Shown piece by piece: positions 27,775-37,866 of a DNA stretch of 64,000 nt. Location of the stretch: assembly GCA_027493675.1 (NCBI GenBank), contig JAOSKI010000007.1:1-64000 (forward strand), read 5' to 3'. The notes under the pieces are model-generated. The model saw only the letters and a list, made by a program, of their open reading frames with translations, was not told where the DNA came from and ran no database searches. The translations under genes and the position numbers were made by a program. Every line of letters starts with the position of its first letter. Position 1 is the stretch's first letter. The DNA is from Microthrixaceae bacterium (GTDB lineage Bacteria > Actinomycetota > Acidimicrobiia > Acidimicrobiales > Microtrichaceae).

Positions 27775-29318
27775 GTGCGCACAGGGGGTGGCGAGAGCGC
27801 CGTGGAGGCATCACGGGAGGCATCACGCGAAGGTGGCGACCTGCCTCGTCGTGCTCCTGGTGGCAACGGGCCTCCACGCCACGGGTGCCGCCGCGCAGGC
27901 ATCGGGCCAGGACGCGGAGACACCGGTCGTCCCGACGACGCTGAAGCCGCCTACATCCACGGCCACCACCACGACGACACCCGGTGAGGCGTCGTCCACC
28001 ACGACAACCACGGTTCCGCCCACGACCCCTGTCGACGACTACCGCGATCCCGACGACGACGCGGCTCCCGTTCCTGGCCGCCGTGACGAGCTCGTGCCGC
28101 CCCGATCGACCTGACGTCGCTCAACGAGTTGCTCGAGACGAAGCGTGCCGAGGCGGTGAGGGCGGCCACCGAGGTGGCCGATGCCGCCAACGCCGAGGCG
28201 ATGCGCCTGGCGGTCCAGCGCGCAGACGATCTCGAGGCGCTCGATGCGCAGACGCCCGCGATGGACCAGGCCGTGCGGGATGCACGGACGGCGGAGGCCT
28301 CTGAGATCAGGAACCTGGAGCGTGCACGCGAGCGAAAGGCCGACTTGGCAGTCGGAGTCGTACACGCGCGCGTTGTCGGGCACCAGCGCAACCCTCGATG
28401 CCTCCGCAGCGATGCTCGAGCACTCCGAGAACTTCGAGCGCTACGTGGCGACCACCGAGTACAGCGGCGCTGCATGGAGCTCGATGGAACGCAGCGTCAG
28501 CGCGGCCGAGCGGGCCGTGGAGGATGCCGAAGCCGTCACCGAAGCGGCGATCGGATCCCGCCAACGGCACGAGCGACGCATCGGTTCCGCGCAGACCGCG
28601 TTGGATGCAGCGGTGATGAACGCCCAGGCCGTTGCGGCGCAGGGCACCGAGAGCATTGCAGTGGCCGCCGCCACCGGCGCGGACCTGGCGGTGGAGGGAC
28701 TCGGTCCCACGATCCTGGGCGAAACACTCCTCACTCCGGAGGACCTGGCGGCCTTCTCGGCACGCCGATCAGGTGCAGCGCCGTCGGTCGATCTCCTGGA
28801 ACTGGCCCGCCTGTTCGTGCTGGAAGGTGTTGCAGAGGGTGTACGGGGGGACATCGCCTGGGCGCAGTCGATCCTCGAGACGGGCAACTTCGGCTACAAG
28901 GGTTCGATGGTCTCGACCAGCGACAACAACTACGCGGGGATCGGAGCGTGCGACAGCTGCTCCAGCGGGTTCGACTACGCGACACCGCAGCTCGGGGTAC
29001 GGGCACAGATCCAGCTCCTGCACACGTACGCGGATGACAACCTGACCACCGCGGACCTGGCCTTTCCCACCCGCCGGCAAGCCGCCGGAACGCAGCAGCG
29101 TCAGGGGATGTTGCGACACATGGATGGAGCTGTCGGGGGTGTGGGCCACCGGTCCTGGGTACGGCGTGAAGATCCTCACCATCTACAACGAGATGCTGGC
29201 GTTCGCGGCTCAGCGCCAACGCGACGCCCAGGCTCTCGCGGCGCTCGCGCCGCCTCCGCTCCCGCCCGGGGCTGTGCCTCCGGGTGCGGCGGCAACAGGA
29301 GCCGACGCCCCGGGCTGA
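27775..29318 (+). CDS. Secreted GH73 glucosaminidase-like peptidoglycan hydrolase with coiled coil, frameshifted
   Basis: Signal peptide VATCLVVLLVATGLHATGAAA, a Thr/Pro-rich stalk, a long charged coiled coil (LLETKRAEAVRAATEVADAA and following), then a glucosaminidase domain. That domain shows VAEGVRGDIAWAQSILETGN with the expected catalytic Glu, NNYAGIGACDS and GVRAQIQLLHTYAD. The end is WATGPGYGVKILTIYNEMLA with a Pro/Ala tail. Frame changes lie near 27784 (five G; four joins the leaderless GTG to the signal peptide), 28095, 28355 and 29110. The enzyme should act on cell-wall glycan outside the membrane. The coiled coil recalls septal hydrolases that need an FtsEX-like trigger; that is inference. 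Confidence 0.8.
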
Positions 29319-29328
29319 CCGTGGTGGG

Positions 29329-30842
29329 TCAGCGGCTGTCGAGGGTAGATGAGTCCACCTCCGACCTCGGTGTACTGCACACCGGTGCCGGCGAGGGCGT
29401 CGTCCCAGGTCCGATCCAGCGCCGGGTCGGCCTGCTCCATGCCGTGGTCGGAGATCACGAACACGGCGGTCCGGTCTCGCACACCGGCGGCCTCGATCGC
29501 CTCGAGGACCTCGCCGATGGCGCGTCGGAGTCGCGGACCGCAGCGCGCGCGGCGACGCCGTGAGGTCCGCTTTCGTGGCCCGCCTCGTCGGTCAGGGCGA
29601 GGCTGCACCAGGTGAGGGCGGGCAGGTCGTTACCGTGCTCGCGTCGCCAGCATTCGAGGGTGTGGGTGACGCTCTGGTGGTCCACACGCGAGATGAAGTC
29701 GTAGAGATCGCCGTACTCGCCATGCGCGGGATCGAGGTGACGCACGGCCTCGAAGTCGGGCAGAGTGGTCTGCTCACCCGAACGGACCAGTGCGAACGAG
29801 GAGAAGTCGGCTCCCCGGTCGCAGAACTCGAAGGTGGTGGCGCTGAACGAGCCGGGTCTGCTGCGCCTGACGGCTTCGAAGATCGTCTCGATGCCCGGCG
29901 CCAGGTACTGGGCGGCGGTGAACATCTCTCCGATGGACAACAGGTCGGTCGCAGAACCCGTGTCGCGGTCCACCCACGCGTTGTGGAGGATGCCGGAGCT
30001 CCCCGGGTGCGCGCCGGTCACAGCGGTCGTGTGGTTGGCGAGCGTCGCAGTCGGCAGCGACGCCATCGCCCCCGTGGCCGAACATCATGCCGTCGTCGAG
30101 CAGGCTCCGGAGGTTGGGAGCCTCACCGGAGTCGATCACGTCGGCAAGCAGGTTGGCGTTGCAGCCGTCGAGCAGGAACACGACCACATGGCGCGCCACG
30201 GTGCCGTCGAGGATGTCGAGCTCCGGTGTGCCGTCCTGGCGTTCCAGGAGGACGTTGCCATCGGGCTCACCGGTGGCGCCCACCCCCGAGGGATGTGCGT
30301 CCAGCCCCATCAGGGCCGCGATGGTGGGCGCGATGTTCACCACACGGGTGGAGCGGTCGACGATACCGAGGTTCCTGACGCCCGCTCCGGAAGCAAGGAA
30401 CGGTGCTCTTGCCTGCACTGCTCCAAGCGAGCCGTGCTGGCCCAGATGTCCCTCCACACGGTGGGCGGCGGTATGGGTCACGAGCAGGTCGGGGGCGCGG
30501 TCGGCGTCGAAGAACTGGGCGATCGAGTCAAAGGCATGCGGGTATGAGTTCTGGACCCGTGTCGGGAAAAATCGAGTCACGTTCGGAGAGGTGCCCGAGG
30601 AAGCGGTCGGATGCCTGGTCCCCCAGTGGGTTGCGTCCCGAGACATCGATCACCTCGTAGTTCCACGTCCCCGCCACGGCGTTGCGTCGGAACGTCACCG
30701 AGCCATCCACCGCCGCGGCCCGGAACTCCTGGGGAGCGGGGGAGCGGACCGTCATCTCGACGAGCTCAGCCAACTCCGGGCTTGTGAGGACGTCCTCCAG
30801 CAACCCGATGGCTTCAAGTTGCTCTGTGGTGATTCGATCCAT
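29329..30842 (-). CDS. Alkaline-phosphatase-superfamily protein with apparently permuted motifs, frameshifted
   Basis: The second half is a phosphodiesterase/phosphatase core: VVVFLLDGCNANLLAD (first metal Asp), PTATLANHTTAVTGAHPGSS (nucleophile Thr), LTDEAGHESGPHG and VFVISDHGMEQ. The last element of the fold, a His-containing HGSLGAVQARAPFLASGAG with NIAPTIAALMGL, lies in the N-terminal half, before the first metal site. Breaks: 30567-30571 (five A; four restores FPTRVQNSYPHAF), about 30070, about 29530, and near 29345 (an extra C; its removal gives LIYLDSR and a stop 10 nt from the convergent GH73 gene). The ATG at 30842 starts MDRITTEQLEAIGLLED. No signal peptide is seen. The substrate is unknown. 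Confidence 0.75.
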
Positions 30843-30921
30843 CGCGCGAGTCTAGGACTGATCTGCATCGGCGGGCCCGCGCCGGCCGGCGCCACTCGGG
30901 GTCGTGGCAGTCCGAGTGGAA

Positions 30922-31563
30922 TCAGTCGGAGTCCACGTCCAGGATGTCGGCAATCGCCCCGAGCAGCTCGTCGTAGCCGGTCAGGGCAGGGAACTGCGGG
31001 AACTCCGCGATCACCCGCTCAGGAGCACGGAACAGGAACCCGTGGTCCGCCTCGGCGAGCATGGTGGTGTCGTTGTAGGAGTCACCCGCGGCTATGACCC
31101 GGTACCGCAGGGAGTGGAAGGCCTGCACTGCGCGGCGCTTCTGATCCGGTTGGCGCAGGCGGTACTGCGAGATCCGACCGTCGGCCTCCACGACGAGCCG
31201 ATGGCACAGCACCGTCGGCCACCCGAGCTGCGCCATGAAGGGCCGTGCGAACTCCTCGAAGGTGTCCGACAGGATCACCACCTGGGTTCGTGAACGCAGA
31301 TCGGCCAGGAACTCCGCCGCGCCGTCGAGCGGAGTCAGCGAGGCGATCACCTCGGTGATCTCGGGCATGCCGAGACCGTGTTCGGCGAGGATACCGAGGC
31401 GTTGGCCCATCAGCACGTCGTAGTCAGGTTCGTCACGGGTCGTGCGCCTGAGCGCTTCGATGCCGGTCGCCTCCGCGGCGGCTATCCAGATCTCGGGGAT
31501 CAACACGCCTTCGAGGTCCAGGGTCACGATGCTCTGTCGGGCGCTGATCGATGTCATCGCCAC
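30922..31563 (-). CDS. thrH: Bifunctional phosphoserine phosphatase/homoserine phosphotransferase ThrH
   Basis: 213 residues, intact HAD phosphatase. It closely follows the pattern of Pseudomonas Thr[21 protein letters not shown] at the nucleophile site, [40 protein letters not shown], and [19 protein letters not shown] with both late Asp residues. ThrH dephosphorylates phosphoserine and can transfer the phosphate to homoserine. Genes around it are unrelated to serine or threonine synthesis. Confident by family pattern; activity in this organism is inferred. Confidence 0.92.
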   Translation of the reverse strand: MAMTSISARQSIVTLDLEGVLIPEIWIAAAEATGIEALRRTTRDEPDYDVLMGQRLGILAEHGLGMPEITEVIASLTPLDGAAEFLADLRSRTQVVILSDTFEEFARPFMAQLGWPTVLCHRLVVEADGRISQYRLRQPDQKRRAVQAFHSLRYRVIAAGDSYNDTTMLAEADHGFLFRAPERVIAEFPQFPALTGYDELLGAIADILDVDSD

Positions 31564-31631
31564 AGTGTGCTCACCGTCGGGCGTCGCGTCGAACCCGGTG
31601 CCCAGGGCAGTGACACCGTGGACGGACCTTC

Positions 31632-31991
31632 TCAGAGCGGTTCTGCGTCGACGTCGATGTCGAAGGTCGCCACGCCGTCGGTCACATCCGTGATGCGGAC
31701 GGTGACGCCGTAGGTTGCTTCGCCGTCGGTGAGCTCACATCGCATCGTCGCGCCGACTTCGGCCTCCAGGTCTTCGGGACACGCGACCTCGTCGGGTCGC
31801 TGGCCGGTCTTGTCCTCCAGGACGTCGGAGATCTGCTGAGCGGCATCATCGGAGGAGATCGTCTGCGTGGAGCTGCAGCCGATGAGGAGCGTGAGGGCCG
31901 AGCCGGCACAGAGGGCGAACAGCAGCGTCCGGTGCCATGACGGCCATGACGGCTTCGCATGGTGGCGTGCAGGCGACTTACCGGTACCCAT
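31632..31991 (-). CDS. DUF4333-family lipoprotein
   Basis: 119 residues from the ATG at 31991. A basic N-terminus, hydrophobic stretch [15 protein letters not shown] and lipobox LIGC mark a lipoprotein. The mature domain reads [39 protein letters not shown] and [19 protein letters not shown], a DUF4333 pattern with the conserved Cys pair. The apparent long frame that fuses it to the next gene upstream is produced by an indel in that gene. Anchored outside the membrane; function unknown. Confidence 0.82.
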   Translation of the reverse strand: MGTGKSPARHHAKPSWPSWHRTLLFALCAGSALTLLIGCSSTQTISSDDAAQQISDVLEDKTGQRPDEVACPEDLEAEVGATMRCELTDGEATYGVTVRITDVTDGVATFDIDVDAEPL

Positions 31992-32008
31992 GTCCCAGTA
32001 CCTGTGTG

Positions 32009-32414
32009 TCAGTCGGAGCCTGGAAGCGAATCCGGCTCGGGGTCGTGGTGGTGGGCGCCCTCGTGCACGCCGGATCCCCCGGCGAGGAGTCGCTCGTACC
32101 CAGTCGAGGCTCCCATCGCGTTGCTCTGCATCCGACCATCCGTCGAGGGTGGACTCCACCGTGGCGAGGTCGCCGATGGAGCCGAGGATCTCGACTGTGA
32201 CCTCGTCGGCGGGCAACGAGGCGACCTGGGTGTCGCCGAAGGGGTCCATGATGAGTGGCTCGGCGGGTTCCCTCATCGCATAGAGCTCACCCGTGTCCTC
32301 CACCCAATTGAGCTCCCAGCGGACTCCGCCCTGGTCGGTCCAGTCCGTCCCGAAGGTGTACTCGCGGGAGGTTCGTCGCTTCGGGTTGCCGTCGTAGAAG
32401 TGCTCGATGTCCAT
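32009..32414 (-). CDS. Conserved actinobacterial hypothetical protein, frameshifted
   Basis: About 134 residues. It begins MDIEHFYDGNPKRRTSREYTFGTDW in pieces, then VRWELNWVEDTGELYAMREP, EVTVEILGSIGDLATVE and STLDGWSD. A shift near 32140 leads to the proper end NAMGASTGYERLLAGGSGVH with a His/Asp/Glu-rich tail and a TGA at 32009. The first half is a beta-rich domain I have seen in other Actinobacteria without a function. The His cluster near the end may bind metal. The gap to the DUF4333 start is 17 nt, so the two may be co-transcribed. Confidence 0.6.
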
Positions 32415-32482
32415 GTGGAAGGGCTCCATGGGTCGGTGTCCCCTGATCCTAAGGGGCCTGGGGCGCATCGCCTGCGCCGGGC

Positions 32483-34927
32483 TCAAACAGGCTCCGGCTC
32501 ACGTTGGGGGTGCGAATGCGGCTCTTCCTCGGTCGGATCTCCGTCGTCGGGGTCGGCGTCGGTGGATCCCTCCACGTTCACATGCGGGATGATGCGGTCC
32601 AACCAGCCTGGGAGCCACCAGTTCCTGTCACCCAGCAACTCCATGGTGGCGGGCACCATCAGCATGCGCACGACCGTCGCATCCAACAGCACGGCCACGG
32701 CCAGTCCCAGGCCCATGAGCTTCACGGCCCGGACGTCGTCGAGCATGAAGGAGCCGAAGACGAACACCATGATGGCCGCGGCGGCGGTGATCACACGCGC
32801 GGTCGCCGCCAGGCCGTCCGCCACCGAGGTGCGTGAATCCCCTGTGCGCATCCACTCCTCGTGGATGCGGGACAACAGGAAGACCTCGTAGTCCATGGAC
32901 AGACCGAACACGATGGCGAACAGGACCATGGGCAGGAACGGCTCGATCGGCGCCGGTTCGACGCCGAGCAGCGCCTGGCCCCATCCCCATTGGAAGACCG
33001 CCACCCATCACCCCGTAGGCCGCGCCGATGGAGAGCAGGTTCATGATCACGGCCTTCAAGGGAACAAGCAAGGAGCGGAACACCACCATCAACAGGATGA
33101 ACGAGAGGCCGAGCACGGCGGCGAAGAACCACGGCAGGCGCGCCGAGAGGTACTCGGAGAAGTCCACCGTGACCGCCACGAAACCCGTCACGAGGATCTC
33201 GGTTCCCGAAGGCTCGACCTCAGGGAGGAGTTCGTGGCGAAGCGTGTCGACCAGTTCGGTGGTCGCCTCGTCCTGCGGAGCGGTGGTTGGCTGCACCGCC
33301 CACAGCGCCGCGGTCGCAGCGTCGGCTGAAGGATTCAACGCCGTGTTGGGTATCGGGCCCATGACGTCCTGTACCCCGGGGGCCTGCGCGATCGCCTCGG
33401 TGGCGGCCACCAGTTCGCCGGGGTCGACGTCGTCGTCGAGCTGCGCCACGAGGATCAGCGGACCGTTCGAACCGGGTCCGAAACCCTCGGCCAGAAGGTC
33501 GTACGCCTGGCGTGTGCTCGATGCCTCCGGGTCGTTGCCGCGGTCGGAGAACCCCAGCCTCATCGACAGCACCGGGGTGGCGAGCAGGAGCAGGAGGGCT
33601 GCGCTCGCGATGGTGATGGTCCACGGTCGCGCCTGCACGATGCGGCTCCACCGGTACGCGTAGGTCTCCCGCAGTGGCTTCGCCTTCCGCTGAGGCACCT
33701 TCGCCCTCAACGGTGCGAACACCGTGCTCGCCACGAGCACGATCAAAGCAAGAGGGAAGCCCACGAGCAGTGGCTGGATCTTCAGGCCGAGCCCGATGAG
33801 TGCCACGACCACGAAGCAGGCGGCCACGATGCGCGCCAGCGGCTCACCTCGATGCGCTCGCCGACGAATCCCAATAGTGCGGGAAGCAGTGTCAGGGACG
33901 CGAGGAGGGTCACGGTGACCACGATCGCCGAGCCGATCGCGAGTCCGTTGACCATCTCCATTCGCATCATGAGCATGCCGAGGAGTGAGATGATCACGGT
34001 CACACCGGCGAACGCGACGGCGCGACCGGAAGTGTCGATCGCCATCGAGACGGCCTCCTCGACCGTATGGCCGGCCCCCTAGCTGCTCGCGGTAGCGCGT
34101 AACGACGAACAGCGCGTAGTCGATCCCGACTCCGAGGCCGATCATCACGCCCAGGGTGGCCGCGAAGTCCGGCATCGACATCACGTTGGAGACCAACATG
34201 ATGAATGTCGCACCTATCCCGATGCCTCCGAGAGCGACTCCGATGGGTAGACCCATGGCCAGCACCGAACCAGTGGCGAGGATGAGGATGACGATCGCGA
34301 AGGAGAGCCCGAGCATCTCCGAGGACGGGGGATCGAAGTCGGAGAAGATCTGTCCGCCGTACTCGATACGTACGCCCTCGATGTCTGGTGCGATCTCAAG
34401 GACGGAGTCGGAGAACTCCTCGAAGCGCTCCTGGTCTGCCTCGCCAGGGAGCTCCACCTCTGCGTAGGTGATCGTGCCGTCATCGGAGATCTGCTGGTTG
34501 CCTTCCAGCATCGCGGATCGAATCGGTCACCGAGGAACGCCTCCATCGCTGCGAGTGAGGCTTCGGGGTCCTCCACGGGCGGCTCGAAGGGACTCCTGAC
34601 AGTCACCTCGTGCAAGTCGTCGACCTCTGCCAGGAAGGACTCGATCTCCGCTGTGACGGCCGGATCCTCGAACCCGTCGGGGCTCTGGAAGACGATGCTG
34701 CCCGTGGCGCCTGCACCGAATCCCGCGAAGTCGTCCTCGAGGACCTCGAACCCTGCCCGGCTCTCCACGTCGGGAAGGTCGAACCGGGTCCGGATGTCGT
34801 TGCCGGCGGCTCCGGAGATCACACCGAGCAGGATCAGGGACCCGACCCATGCCGCAACCACGAGGCGGCGGTGCGTGACGCAGAAGTATCCGATCCGGCT
34901 GAACAAAGGGGTACTCCTGGTCGTCAC
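32483..34927 (-). CDS. MMPL-family RND transporter, heavily frameshifted
   Basis: Large membrane exporter of the MmpL/HpnN group. N-terminal FCVTHRRLVVAAWVGSLILL (TM1), a first porter domain (FDLPDVESRAGFEVLEDDFA), then helices LGLSFAIVILILATGSVLAM, ATLGVMIGLGVGIDYALFVV (the proton-relay GxxxDY signature) and VIISLLGMLMMRMEMVNGLA. The second half repeats the layout, with LSMRLGFSDRGNDPEASSTR, AVLGLSFILLMVVFRSLLVP, IVFGLSMDYEVFLLSRIHEE (second D-Y) and VLLDATVVRMLMVPA. Breaks lie near 34510, 34080, 33840 and 33005. A short acidic tail follows. Such proteins export lipids; the cargo here is unknown. Confidence 0.88.
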
Positions 34928-35094
34928 GGAGCCGTCCCTGTGTTGGATCCGCAGAGCGCTCCAGCTGCGCCCACAAGTGTGGGGTCATCCAGACCGGCGG
35001 CGCAAAGGATCTGGTGTGACTCTTGTCAACCTCTCGTCGGACTGCATCGACGACCGCTGAGGCCCTTAACCGGCGAACCGGCACCGGAGGGTTC

Positions 35095-36175
35095 TCAGTT
35101 GAGCGGATTGTCCCCGAGGTAGATCCCGACCGAACGGGCGGTGTGGGCCAGCTCCTCGGTCGGATCCACCAAGGCCGAACCTGCTGCCACCACATCAGCC
35201 AGTGGTACGGGTTCGATCCTCGTTCCCCGCAGCGCAACCATCGTGTCGAAGTGGTCCTGAGCCACCAGGTCGACTGCATGTATGCCGTACTCGGTGGCCA
35301 GGATCGTGTCTATGGGACTTGGTTGACCACCGCGCTGGAGGTGCCCCAGCACGGTCGCACGGGCCTCGAAGGCGCCGTCGGTGCGCTCTTCGAGCGCCGC
35401 CGCGATGGCATCGGCAACGCCGCCGTGGATTTGTCGTCGCGAGGGACCGGTCGATCCGCCATCGGTGGCCTCTGGTGGTGCCGCCCCTCGGCCACCACCA
35501 CCAGGGCGAACGCCTGGCTGCGTCGCTTGCAGGTGGCCCGCACGGTGTCCACCAGCGCATCCATCGACCAGGGGATCTCCGGAATCAGGATCGCGTCCGC
35601 TCCACCGGCGATTCCCGACGAGAGAGCGAGGTGGCCGGCGCCACGTCCCATCGTCTCGAGGATCATCACGCGGTCATGGCTCACGCCGGTGCTCCGCAGT
35701 TGTGAGCATGCCTGGGTCACGGTCCGCACCGCGGAGTCGAAACCGATCGACTGGTCGGTGAGCGCCACGTCGTTGTCGATGGTCTTCGGTATCGCCACGA
35801 GGTTCCATCCCGAGCGAGCGTGCTCCCGGAGGATGGCCAGGCTTCCGTCACCACCGATGGCGATGAGTGCATCGAGCCCGAGTGAGCCGTAGCCCGCCTC
35901 GATCTCCGACGCGACCGCGTCGATCGGTCGGTTGACCGATCCGAGGATCGTCCCACCCGTGCTCAGCATGGGGTCGTACCCGTCGAGATCGAGGAGTGAG
36001 GGTGTCAGGGGCGGGCACGGCCGCTCGCAAGGCCTGCGACGGCGTCCTCGATGCCGAGGACCTCGAAGCCGTGCCCGGAGACGGCCCTGCGGGTGATGGC
36101 CCGGATGGCGGCGTTGAGCCCCGGGCAGTCACCACCGCTGGTCATCACGCCGATCCTGCGAGTGGCTGGGCTCAT
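35095..36175 (-). CDS. pfkA: 6-phosphofructokinase, frameshifted
   Basis: Glycolytic enzyme phosphorylating fructose 6-phosphate. The N-terminus [20 protein letters not shown] is canonical; then [54 protein letters not shown] and [20 protein letters not shown]. At the donor-selecting sites it has Gly in GGDGS and Lys in PKTIDND, the mixed type seen in some ATP-dependent PFKs rather than the Asp/Lys pair of PPi enzymes. A shift falls at 36008-36011 (four C on the coding strand; five restores [18 protein letters not shown]). At least one more lies near 35360-35480. ATP is the likelier donor, but the sequence alone does not settle it. Confidence 0.9.
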
Positions 36176-36299
36176 CGTGTCTCCAAGTCCGCTGTGCTGT
36201 CACCATTCTGGCGCATCGTCGCGGGGTGCCACGATGCACTGGGGGCCTTCGTCGACGTGCTGAGCAGGTCGGAACGGTCTTCCGGCCGCGCTCGGGGTC

Positions 36300-37497
36300 T
36301 CACCCGGCGGCAGGTTCGTCGCCGATCGGCGTGAAGGCGTGGATCCCCACGACGGCGACCGCGACCACGGAGCCTGCCATCAGAGTGGCGCCGGTCCCGA
36401 TCTCTTCGAACACGGCGGCGAACACGAGCGGGCCCGTCGCCTGTCCCAATCGGACTGCCGACACCCAGGTGGCGAGCACGATGCCGCGTTGGGAGGCGCC
36501 GGCACGTGCGGCGGTGATCTCCTGAAGTGACGGCACGGTCGCACCCTCTCCGGCGCCGTACACGAGGAGTCCGACCAGGACACCCCACACCGTGGGGGCG
36601 ACGCCGATTCCCCACAGCGCGAGGCCGAAGGCAGTGCCCCCGCTCACCAACAGGTTCCGTAGGCCCAACCGTGCGCGTATCGCGCTCAGGTTGAGTGCTA
36701 TGAGAGTGGAACTGACCGAGGGGATACCGAGCAACACCCCCCGCGGCGCGGCGGAGAGCCCGAACTCCTCTTGGAGGTGCACGGGAAGGGCCGTGAGGAA
36801 CAGGCCGAAGATCATCACGAAGATCAGGAATCCGGATGCGATCGTGGCGGCGATGGCGGGTGAGCGGAGCACGTCGCGGGCGGCGCGCAGCTGCTCGGTG
36901 AGACCCGTTGCGGAACGGGGGCGGTGAGACGTCGTCGAGCGTCCGCGCTGCAGCGACCGCCGTGACGATCCCCAAGGCGCTCGGAGTGAGCGACAGGCGC
37001 CAGGTGCCGATCTCCGCGAGGACCCCCGACAGCAGTGGGAGCAGTGCCAGACCGGATGTCAGCACCGCAGCGTTGCGCCCCACTTGACGGACTCGCTCGA
37101 CGCCGTCGTAGTGGTCTCCGATGAGCACCACCGCGAGGTTGATCAACCCTGCTGTGCCGATGCCCATCAAGAAGCGCGCAGCGATCAGGAACCAGAAGCC
37201 CGGCGCGAGGGCCGTAAGGGCCCCCGTCACCGCGAACAGCGTCAGGCACGGTACCAGGACCAGCTTGCGGCCGAACCTGTCGGCCAGGACACCTATCACC
37301 GGTGCCGCCACGACTCCGGGAAGCGAGGCCGACGCCACGAGGATCCCGGCCGACGAATCCGGGCGGGCGAAGTCCTCGATGATGTCGGGCAGCACTGGAG
37401 CCACGAGCGTGTTCGCAGTGATGCCTGTGAGGGTGATCGACCAGATGAGCAGCGGACTCGGACAGCGACCCGGCCACGTGACCCGCTGGGTGGACAT
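36300..37497 (-). CDS. MFS transporter, frameshifted
   Basis: Twelve-helix major facilitator, sugar/drug type. The N-terminal half has LLIWSITLTGITANTLVAPV, GVVAAPVIGVLADRFGRKLV (the loop 2-3 motif with DRFGRK) and FLIAARFLMGIGTAGLINLA. The C-terminal half, in another frame after a shift near 36920, has IASGFLIFVMIFGLFLTAL, LGIPSVSSTLIALNL and LLVYGAGEGATVPSLQEITA, ending TPIGDEPAAG. The substrate is unknown. The short gap to the pfkA start (36175) holds no other gene. Confidence 0.85.
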
Positions 37498-37566
37498 CGA
37501 CGGACCGTACCGCGGCCGTTCTTGCCCCGGTGCACGCCGGCAGGGTCCGGGTGTAGCTTCACGGCC

Positions 37567-37854
37567 ATGGGTTGTGGCTGTCTTATACTGCTCGCCTCAG
37601 GCATCTCACCGCGCCTGGCGCTGTTCCTGATGTGGATCCTCACCGATCGACTCAGCATCGCGATCGATTCGTTCTGGCTCGGGTTCGCCGGATTCCTGGT
37701 CCTGCCCTGGACCACCTTCCTCTGGGCCGTCGCCTACGCGCCCTTGGGTGGCGTGAGTGGGCTCGGCATCCTGCTCGTGGTGTTCGGCTTCATCGTGGAT
37801 GTGACCTCGTGGTTCGGCACGGGTCGAGAGGGCTACCAACGCACCAACGCGTGA
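37567..37854 (+). CDS. Small conserved membrane protein
   Basis: 95 residues, three predicted membrane segments: SPRLALFLMWILTDRLSIAI, WLGFAGFLVLPWTTFLWAV and LGILLVVFGFIVDVTSWFG. Begins MGCGCLILLASGIS. Similar small actinobacterial proteins share the RxALFLxWIxTD and FLVLPWTT phrases, but no function is known. It stops 13 nt before the stop of the convergent alpha-mannosidase. Confidence 0.75.
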   Translation: MGCGCLILLASGISPRLALFLMWILTDRLSIAIDSFWLGFAGFLVLPWTTFLWAVAYAPLGGVSGLGILLVVFGFIVDVTSWFGTGREGYQRTNA

Positions 37855-37866
37855 GTGCGCCGTGCG

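Noticed and set aside
31632-32486. Single 284-residue protein
   Set aside because: The N-terminal half is a separate hypothetical protein with its own stop at 32009 in another frame, and the C-terminal half has its own ATG, signal and lipobox.
36172-37497. MFS frame running through to 36172
   Set aside because: The last ~130 residues are Arg-rich out-of-frame translation; the proper MFS C-terminus ends at 36300 in another frame.
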